Notes under the pieces: model-generated
Database searches by the model: none
What the model saw: the letters and a program-made list of their open reading frames with translations, nothing else
Told to the model about the DNA's origin: nothing
Source: Borrelia maritima
GTDB taxonomy: Bacteria; Spirochaetota; Spirochaetia; Borreliales; Borreliaceae
DNA length: 64,000 nucleotides
Reading direction: 5' to 3'
Assembly (NCBI RefSeq): GCF_008931845.1
Contig: NZ_CP044535.1
Span: 62,001-126,000 of the forward strand
Shown here: piece by piece, positions 58,595 to 64,000 of the stretch
Layout of the letters: each line of letters opens with the position of its first letter
How positions within the stretch are numbered: the stretch's first letter is position 1
Position numbers and translations under genes: made by a program

Positions 58595-59350
58595 CTAGTT
58601 AGATAAACTAAATCCTGATAAATCTCCAAGATTAATAAGAACACTATATGCATCATCAACAATGCTACCCACACCCATAACAAAAATTGCCAAATTATAT
58701 TTAGGAGCAATCTCTTTTGTAAAAAAATCGTCATTTATATGCTTAAGATCAATTGGCCTTTTCTCTTTGTCTAACAAATTAGACTTTTTAATAGATTTCG
58801 AAAAGCCTATATATTCCCCCTTATTAATGTAAGACCTATATATGTTTTTCCTCTCAAAAATAATTGGCGACGAAGAAGAATTTCCATTTCTCACAATAAT
58901 GAAAGCCTCACCGGGGACATCTTTTCTCAATTCTCCAAAATTTATTTCAAAATATAAAGGCAATTTGCTATCAACCCATTCTTTTTTTAATTTAAAAATA
59001 GGTTTGCCTGAATAAGTAGTAGGACTCAAATTTATTTTATAAAATCCCCTATTATTAAATTCATTAACATTATCAAAAACTCCCTTTAGGGCTTCAAAAT
59101 CTTTTTCAACGCTTTTCTGAAAGCTACTTATATGATAATTAGCGCCTTCTGGATAAAACTTGTAATATATATCAAAACCTCTTAATTTTTCAGCGGCCTG
59201 ATTAGAAAAATAACCTGCTGGCAAAAAAAAGGCCACAGAATCTCTTGAAATTCGATTATCAATCTTTTCTGGCGAAGGAAGTATCAAAATATTGTCAAGG
59301 CCACATCCCAAAATAACTAAACAAAATGAAAAATATAAGATAAAAAAAAT
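58595..59350 (-). CDS. Probable lipoprotein, likely non-standard start codon
   Basis: A protein of unknown function. The frame from the first usual start (TTG 59311) begins LGCGLDN, so a lipobox cysteine would sit at position three, which is useless for export. The frame is open further upstream and gives FFILYFSFCLVILGC, a signal peptide with lipobox, if translation starts at ATT 59350 (GGGAG eight bases upstream) or ATA 59353. The signal lacks the usual basic N-terminus. The mature part has AAEKLRGFDIYYKFYPEGAN and several beta stretches, with no known domain. It is placed between two envelope genes. Confidence 0.6.
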   Translation of the reverse strand: MFFILYFSFCLVILGCGLDNILILPSPEKIDNRISRDSVAFFLPAGYFSNQAAEKLRGFDIYYKFYPEGANYHISSFQKSVEKDFEALKGVFDNVNEFNNRGFYKINLSPTTYSGKPIFKLKKEWVDSKLPLYFEINFGELRKDVPGEAFIIVRNGNSSSSPIIFERKNIYRSYINKGEYIGFSKSIKKSNLLDKEKRPIDLKHINDDFFTKEIAPKYNLAIFVMGVGSIVDDAYSVLINLGDLSGFSLSN

Positions 59351-59376
59351 TATAAAATCTCCCTCAAAAATACAAA

Positions 59377-59991
59377 TTAATTTTGCTTAAGTTCTAAAAT
59401 TTTGTTATTTGCTATATTTACATATAAATTATTTTCATAAGGAAACTTAACAATCTCTTCATATACTTTTATAGCAAGGTTCTTATCCTTTTCTTCAATC
59501 AATATTGCTTTACTCAAAAGAGCTCTTACCTTTAAAAACCCTAAACTAGTGCTTTTAATAAACTCCTCATAAACTAATAAAGCGTCTTCTTTTAATCCCA
59601 TTTTTTCATAAACTGCAGCTTTACTTAGAAAAGCAATTTCACTTTCAATGCCTTTTGCCTTAATAACAACATCCAAATCCTTAATAGCCTCATCATACTG
59701 TGCTTGACTTTGCAAATAAACAGCTCTAGCTAAATAAAACCTTGAAATAAAGTAAGATGAAATTTCTTTTTCCTTTAAAACAAGTTCCTTGATCCTAAGA
59801 GATATTTTTTCTCTCTCTTTAGCATCATTTTCTTTTAAATAATCATTTAAATCCTTTTCAAGATTTTCTACTATTTCTCCACCAGTCTTTACATAATCTT
59901 TGCCTAAAGAACTATAAAAAACAATAATAATAGATACAAACACAAAAACAATAACAATAAATAAAACCAAAAGATTATTCCTAGTCATCAT
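59377..59991 (-). CDS. Membrane-anchored TPR-like protein
   Basis: A 204-residue protein with one N-terminal helix (about 7-28; LLVLFIVIVFVFVSIIIVFY) and TPR-like helices: FYLARAVYLQSQAQYDEAIKDL, AFLSKAAVYEKMGLKEDAL and VYEEFIKSTS. It is probably a periplasmic scaffold, possibly working with the neighbouring lipoprotein. Its ATG overlaps the last codon of the split S1 frame (ATGA), as expected if S1 was once read through to there. Confidence 0.75.
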   Translation of the reverse strand: MMTRNNLLVLFIVIVFVFVSIIIVFYSSLGKDYVKTGGEIVENLEKDLNDYLKENDAKEREKISLRIKELVLKEKEISSYFISRFYLARAVYLQSQAQYDEAIKDLDVVIKAKGIESEIAFLSKAAVYEKMGLKEDALLVYEEFIKSTSLGFLKVRALLSKAILIEEKDKNLAIKVYEEIVKFPYENNLYVNIANNKILELKQN

Positions 59992-60260
59992 TCATTCCTC
60001 TTAAGTAAATTTTCAAATGGCTTATAAGATTCCTCATCATTGCCGTTAAATAAATAAGAAGAAATTTCTTCTCTTGATCTTTGATTTTCATATTCCCTAT
60101 AAGAGAGCAGCACTGATTTGTCTTTAGAATCAATACTTGTTATTACCACTTTAAGCTTATCCCCAATGTTTAGTTTCTCAAAAGTTTCTAAACTAGATTC
60201 TTTTGTATCTCCAAGTTGAATTTTACTAATAAATCCCATGATTTTATTATAAACTCTTAC
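59988..60260 (-). pseudogene. Detached 3' part of rpsA (rest of S1 domain 6)
   Basis: Open in the same frame as rpsA, directly after its TAA at 60261-60263. It begins VRVYNKIMGFISKIQLGD and continues EKLNIGDKLKVVITSIDSKD, the second half of an S1 domain, then a charged tail. With the rpsA part it makes one normal S1 domain, so it is not an independent gene. An ATG at 60239 could start an 83-residue peptide, but only a distant, weak AAGAG precedes it. It would be made only by stop-codon readthrough or reinitiation. Confidence 0.8.
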
Positions 60261-61643
60261 TTAAAAGCCTTTTGACTTTTTCTCTACAATCTCAACTTCA
60301 ATAGTATCACCTTTTTTATAGCTTTTAGAAAAATCTTCCCAAGGGCTCTCTTCTAGCTGCTTAATCCCCAATCTAACATTTCTCTTTCGTTTGTCAACTT
60401 CAAGCACTTTGCCATTTACTACATCGCCTATCTTAAAATATTCTTCAGGATCAATCTCTTCAAGCCAAGAAATATCAAACTTGCTTACATAAGCATCTAT
60501 CCCTTCTTCAATATTTACAAAAGCGCCTGTTTTTGTAATGTTGGTAACAACTCCTTGAATAACCCTTCCAATAGGATATTTCTCAGTTAATCTCTCCCAA
60601 GGATTCTCATTAATCTGCTTAATACCAAGCGATATTTTTTGATTTTCTTTGTCTATTTCTAAAATTTTAACTTCCACTATCTGACCAAGTTTTATTAACT
60701 CTTGAGGACTCTTTATTACTCTTATCCAAGAAAAATTGCTTATATGCAAAAACCCCGACAATTCGCTGTCAAGCTCAATAACAGCTCCAAAAGGTAAAAT
60801 TTTTACAACTTTCCCTTTTACAATGCTATCAATTTTATATTTAATATCTACAGAATCCCAAGGATTTACTTTTAACGCCTTAAGGGATAATTCCATTTTG
60901 CCTGTTTGTGGATTTATCTTAATAATTTTCAACTTTAACTTATCACCAACTCTAACAAAATCTTCAATATTTCCAACTTGATTAAAGGCAATATTTCTCT
61001 TATGCAAAATTCCTGTAACAAAATTTTTAATTTTTACAATTGCACCATATTCTGTAATGCGGTCAACTACACCATCAACAACATCTTCTTCACTATAAGA
61101 AGTTACTAGCGCTATTCTTTTAGCAAGTTCCCTTTCTCTTTCTAAAGTACGCCTATCAAGAATAAGCTTTAAACCATCCGACTCGCTTGCCTCAAGGATA
61201 TAAAACTCCACAATAGAACCTCTTTTTAATTTCTCATCCTTAGATTTAGAGCTTAAATAAAAAGGCATAAAACCAGAAACATTCTCATTAATTTGAATCT
61301 TATAACCATTTGAAAGCTCAACTAATACTTTACCTTTAATTATTTTTTTATTTTGAATATATTCATTTACTTTATCTTGAAAATTTAAAGAATCAAGCTT
61401 TTCAACACTTAAAATCAAACCCAATTCTCCGCCTATTCTTACAACAATTGCTTCAAGTTTATCACCAATTTTGGGAACATTTTCAAATTCTTCAATCTTG
61501 ACAAAACCTTCCGATTTATAACCAATATCTACTAGAACGTAATCTTTCATAATGTTAACAATCGTTCCAGAAACACGACTTCCAAGCTCTACTCTTTCAA
61601 GTACTTTCAAATAATTTTCTTGTAAATCTTTTTGATTTTCCAT
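60261..61643 (-). CDS. rpsA: Ribosomal protein S1, truncated by an in-frame stop
   Basis: S1 binds mRNA on the 30S subunit. Five complete S1 domains are visible, at about residues 14-83, 95-165, 175-255, 265-345 and 350-430; typical text is KILPFGAVIELDSELSGFLH and ITKTGAFVNIEEGIDAYVS. The sixth begins YKKGDTIEVEIVEKKSKGF and is cut by TAA. Without this stop the protein would have 551 residues, close to E. coli S1 (557, six domains); as it stands it has 460. The start is ATG 61643 with GAGAGGTG upstream, overlapping the region of the cmk stop. Confidence 0.9.
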   Translation of the reverse strand: MENQKDLQENYLKVLERVELGSRVSGTIVNIMKDYVLVDIGYKSEGFVKIEEFENVPKIGDKLEAIVVRIGGELGLILSVEKLDSLNFQDKVNEYIQNKKIIKGKVLVELSNGYKIQINENVSGFMPFYLSSKSKDEKLKRGSIVEFYILEASESDGLKLILDRRTLERERELAKRIALVTSYSEEDVVDGVVDRITEYGAIVKIKNFVTGILHKRNIAFNQVGNIEDFVRVGDKLKLKIIKINPQTGKMELSLKALKVNPWDSVDIKYKIDSIVKGKVVKILPFGAVIELDSELSGFLHISNFSWIRVIKSPQELIKLGQIVEVKILEIDKENQKISLGIKQINENPWERLTEKYPIGRVIQGVVTNITKTGAFVNIEEGIDAYVSKFDISWLEEIDPEEYFKIGDVVNGKVLEVDKRKRNVRLGIKQLEESPWEDFSKSYKKGDTIEVEIVEKKSKGF

Positions 61644-61645
61644 TC

Positions 61646-62311
61646 TCACCTCTCTCTTACTTTTTTCAAATTAAACTTTTCTATTATAATATTACATACA
61701 TCGTCTAATCCTTTGTGGCTTGTATCGAGGTAAAAAACCCCTTTTGATAACTTTAACTTACCATATTGTTTTCTCTTATCAACGTCATCTCTTATTTTAA
61801 GAGTGCGCTCTAATTCTTCTAAAGTCTCATTTCCATTTCTTTGCTTATATCGCCTCAAAGCTCTAACTTTAACAGAAGCGTCAAGATATATTTTGAATTC
61901 AGATTCTGGAAAAACAATAGTAGTAATATCTCTACCTTCTATTATATAATTATCATAACTAAATTTAACAACCTCTCTTAATTTTTTATTTACAATGTTT
62001 CTTATTCCAATATAAGAAGAATAAAAAGAAACTTGAAAATCAATCTTATCATTTAAAATTTGACTTTCAACATTTTCTCCATTAAGCAAAAAACTAGAAT
62101 CATTAAAACTTATATCATTCTCAAGAATCAAATTTAAAAGTCTATTCTCACTAACAAAGTCATAGCTACTCATAAGAGATCTTTGGGCAATTAAAGTTAT
62201 TATTCTATAAAGATACCCAGAGCTAATAAATTTATAGCCTAATTTTACACCAAGCACTCTTGCAATTGAACTTTTCCCTGATGCTGAAGGCCCATCAATT
62301 GCTATTATCAT
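61646..62311 (-). CDS. cmk: Cytidylate kinase
   Basis: A 221-residue kinase that phosphorylates CMP and dCMP. The P-loop is IDGPSASGKSSIARVL (4-19); YNYIIEGRDITTIVFPES holds the NMP-binding Arg/Asp (EGRDITT). FKIYLDASVKVRALRRYKQ leads the lid region, followed by RDDVDKRKQYGKLK. The order cmk-rpsA is common in bacteria. It overlaps rluB by 17 bases. Confidence 0.95.
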   Translation of the reverse strand: MIIAIDGPSASGKSSIARVLGVKLGYKFISSGYLYRIITLIAQRSLMSSYDFVSENRLLNLILENDISFNDSSFLLNGENVESQILNDKIDFQVSFYSSYIGIRNIVNKKLREVVKFSYDNYIIEGRDITTIVFPESEFKIYLDASVKVRALRRYKQRNGNETLEELERTLKIRDDVDKRKQYGKLKLSKGVFYLDTSHKGLDDVCNIIIEKFNLKKVRER

Positions 62312-63044
62312 TTAACTTCTCCAGCCTAGATTTTAACCTATTTATCTTAACCAAAGGAATAATTTTTACTTGACCTTCTTTTAAATTGTCCAAACTAATA
62401 TTGCCAATTCTAATTCTGTGAATTTTTTTTAAAAAAATATTCTTGCTTAAAAACACTTTTCTTATTTCCCTATTTTTCCCTTCGTCCAAAATCAATCTAG
62501 CAGAATTTTTATTTAAAATTTCATAAGATTTTAATTTAAAAAACTCTTTTTCTACCTTTATGCCTAATTTAAAAGAAATAAGTAAATTTTCATCAATATC
62601 TTTTTTTGATTCAATAATATATTCTCTTTCAATTTTTTGCCTTGGATGAATAACATCATTTGCAAATTTGCCATCATTAGTAAACAATAAAAGTCCAGAA
62701 CTTTTAAAATCAAGCCTACCGATTGAAAATACACGCTCTTTAAACAAAGGCTGGACTAAAGATATTGCTAACTTTCTCCCATCAGCATCTAAATTGGAAC
62801 ATAAATAATTTTTAGGCTTGTTAAGAGCTAGATAAATTCTATCCTTAATTTGAGAATCTTTAAAAACAAAAATCTGTTTATTATAAATTATCCTATCCCC
62901 TAAGGCCACTTTATCTCCAAGCTTAGCAATAGAGTCATTAACTCTTACAAGCTTCCTTCTTATAAGCTCCTCGCAAAATCTTCTTGATCCTACTCCCTTT
63001 TCAGCTAAAAACACATGAACTCTGAGAGTTTTAAGTGCAATCAT
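62295..63044 (-). CDS. Pseudouridine synthase, RluB/RsuA family
   Basis: A 249-residue RNA-modifying enzyme. An N-terminal S4 RNA-binding domain (VHVFLAEKGVGSRRFCEELI) is followed by the catalytic domain: the catalytic Asp is in IGRLDFKSSGLLLFTNDG. The C-terminal ILDEGKNREIRKVF is the family's KRQIRRM-like block. RluB or RsuA cannot be distinguished; RluB is more likely from the scpA-side context. GAGG precedes the ATG. Confidence 0.92.
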   Translation of the reverse strand: MIALKTLRVHVFLAEKGVGSRRFCEELIRRKLVRVNDSIAKLGDKVALGDRIIYNKQIFVFKDSQIKDRIYLALNKPKNYLCSNLDADGRKLAISLVQPLFKERVFSIGRLDFKSSGLLLFTNDGKFANDVIHPRQKIEREYIIESKKDIDENLLISFKLGIKVEKEFFKLKSYEILNKNSARLILDEGKNREIRKVFLSKNIFLKKIHRIRIGNISLDNLKEGQVKIIPLVKINRLKSRLEKLNDNSN

Positions 63045-63792
63045 TAATTTTACAACCTCGATACAATACCAATTTATTATTCAAATACCCCAAATTTACA
63101 ATATTAAGCATTTTACACTCAAGAGATACTAAAAAATAAGAAAATCTTTCAAAAGAATAATTGTTAGCATTAAAATCTAAAAGAGAATCAAAAATGACGC
63201 TACTCTCTTTATTTAAAATAGAAATAATTTTCCTTTTTTTCTCAAAAATTTTCAATTCATATTCATTGCAAACAACTTTAAATTTTTTATTACACAAAAA
63301 ATTTTTATTAATAATTTTTTCCTTCAATACACTAGACTTTCTCTTTAAATTTTTCTTCTTCTTATTAGCAATAGTACTAATGTTTTTAACAAAATTACTA
63401 CTATTGCCAAAAATAAAATCTTCAATCATTTTTGAGTCATAAGGCTTAAAATTATTGATTTGATTTAACTGTAATTTTTCATTTTCCCTATTCTTGCTAT
63501 AAGATATTAATCTTTCAACAACTTTTCGATCTGCTTTATCATTGAATTCAAGTTTTAATGGAAATAAAATTTGAGTTTTCCAATAAAACAAACTATTAGC
63601 AAGATAAAAAAAATCAATAAGCCCCCTAATACTTATATTAAGATCGCTTGAAACAACTATAAATTCTTCAATTATTTGATTTAAACTTAAAGTTCTTAAA
63701 ACATGCCTATTTATACTAACATATTCAAAAAAAAGCTCTATTCCACCTGTAAAAGCATCAAGACTGATAGAGTAGCTATCCAATTCCGACAT
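63031..63792 (-). CDS. ScpA-like chromosome segregation protein
   Basis: A 253-residue protein, divergent but recognisable as a kleisin ScpA. The N-terminus has LDAFTGGIELFFEYV (for F-GPLDLLL-LI), SLNQIIEEFI, and LIDFFYLANSLFYWKTQILFPL, matching the EYLVMAATLLEIKSKLLLP block. The C-terminus is the short winged-helix part. ScpA closes the SMC ring. No scpB lies between it and rluB, where it is usually found. AGGA precedes the ATG at 63792. Confidence 0.7.
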   Translation of the reverse strand: MSELDSYSISLDAFTGGIELFFEYVSINRHVLRTLSLNQIIEEFIVVSSDLNISIRGLIDFFYLANSLFYWKTQILFPLKLEFNDKADRKVVERLISYSKNRENEKLQLNQINNFKPYDSKMIEDFIFGNSSNFVKNISTIANKKKKNLKRKSSVLKEKIINKNFLCNKKFKVVCNEYELKIFEKKRKIISILNKESSVIFDSLLDFNANNYSFERFSYFLVSLECKMLNIVNLGYLNNKLVLYRGCKINDCT

Positions 63793-63805
63793 TTAATTTT
63801 TCCTA

Positions 63806-64000
63806 CTACTCAAATTCATCTTCCTTAAATTCAACAAAATCAACATCCTTCTGAGCAAAATTATTAAAAATTATTTTTCTAAGTCTCTTATCCAAATCAT
63901 TTGTAAGCTCTACTTCTTTAGCAAGATACTTAATAACACTCTCTCTACCTTGCCCCAACTTATTATCTGCGAACGAATACCAAGAGCCTGCTCTTTGTAT
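63806..64000 (-). CDS. recA: RecA, C-terminal 64 residues
   Basis: The end of the recombinase Rec[21 protein letters not shown] is the family's conserved C-terminal block, followed by a helical segment and an acidic tail ([12 protein letters not shown]). The catalytic core lies outside the window. Two TAG stops follow in tandem (63803-63808). It is followed 10-15 bases later by the scpA-like gene. Confidence 0.95.
   Translation of the reverse strand: MQRAGSWYSFADNKLGQGRESVIKYLAKEVELTNDLDKRLRKIIFNNFAQKDVDFVEFKEDEFE

Noticed and set aside
59988..60239. An independent 83-codon S1-domain gene
   Set aside because: It is in the same frame as rpsA and supplies exactly the missing half of S1 domain 6, so it is a cut-off part, not a separate gene.

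Overview
The window is a very AT-rich piece of a bacterial chromosome. Its gene content and order match the linear chromosome of a Lyme disease spirochete (Borrelia/Borreliella burgdorferi sensu lato). As I recall the B31 map, it corresponds to about BB0067 to BB0131. Diagnostic features are a spirochete V-type ATPase operon, an L-lactate dehydrogenase, a MalX-type PTS permease, HtrA, a minimal SufS/SufU pair and many Borrelia-only hypothetical genes. I see no plasmid genes, phage, insertion sequence, CRISPR array, tRNA or rRNA. No gap between genes reaches 300 bases; the largest are about 58069-58293, 18147-18364 and 52042-52254.

Layout. Positions 1-408 hold the start of an aminopeptidase P gene. 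Positions 523-15077 are a long plus-strand run: HAD phosphatase, M29 aminopeptidase, a DUF212 membrane protein, three membrane proteins (3144-7500), prfB with its programmed frameshift, a PEGA-domain protein, ftsY, an exported repeat protein and a LolCDE-type exporter. A small minus pair (15086-16697) diverges from sufS, sufU and comM (16878-20325). From 20352 onward nearly everything is on the minus strand: ldh, lepA, the V-ATPase operon (24338-31445), mutS2-rsgA-murI, htrA-map-TPR-nusB-PrsA/SurA-like, a thiolase, dnaB-rplI-rpsR-ssb-rpsF, the PTS permease, rseP-cdsA-uppS-frr-tsf-rpsB, and recA-scpA-rluB-cmk-rpsA with envelope proteins downstream. Exceptions on plus are asnS with a small exported protein, an exported/outer-membrane candidate and a hemolysin-III gene. 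Plus-strand genes are A-rich (Lys/Asn/Ile) and minus-strand genes are T/G-rich (Val/Phe/Asp/Gly). This fits one replication arm with minus as leading strand and no origin inside.

Main results of the hunt. (1) The gene at 4625-6943 reads as a fusion of an RnfC-like and an RnfD-like protein, and the next gene (6940-7500) reads as an RnfA/RnfE-like protein. Every iron-sulfur cysteine of those families appears lost. This looks like a cofactor-stripped Rnf/Nqr-type membrane module in an organism with almost no iron enzymes. (2) The ribosomal protein S1 gene has an in-frame TAA (60261-60263) that cuts off most of its sixth S1 domain; the lost part remains open in the same frame downstream. (3) Three genes (16377, 18365 and 45721) have a promoter -10 box 6-7 bases before the start codon and no Shine-Dalgarno sequence, so they are leaderless-mRNA candidates. 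(4) The V-ATPase rotor subunit keeps the side chains of the Na+-binding site known from Enterococcus NtpK. (5) The protein at 58595 becomes a normal lipoprotein only if translation starts at an ATT or ATA codon.

Several starts are moved from the longest reading frame to a start with a proper Shine-Dalgarno sequence (murI, asnS, htrA, malX, atpA, atpD, thiolase, rseP, cdsA, rpsR, rpsF, rpsA). All calls come from reading the sequence; no database search was run.
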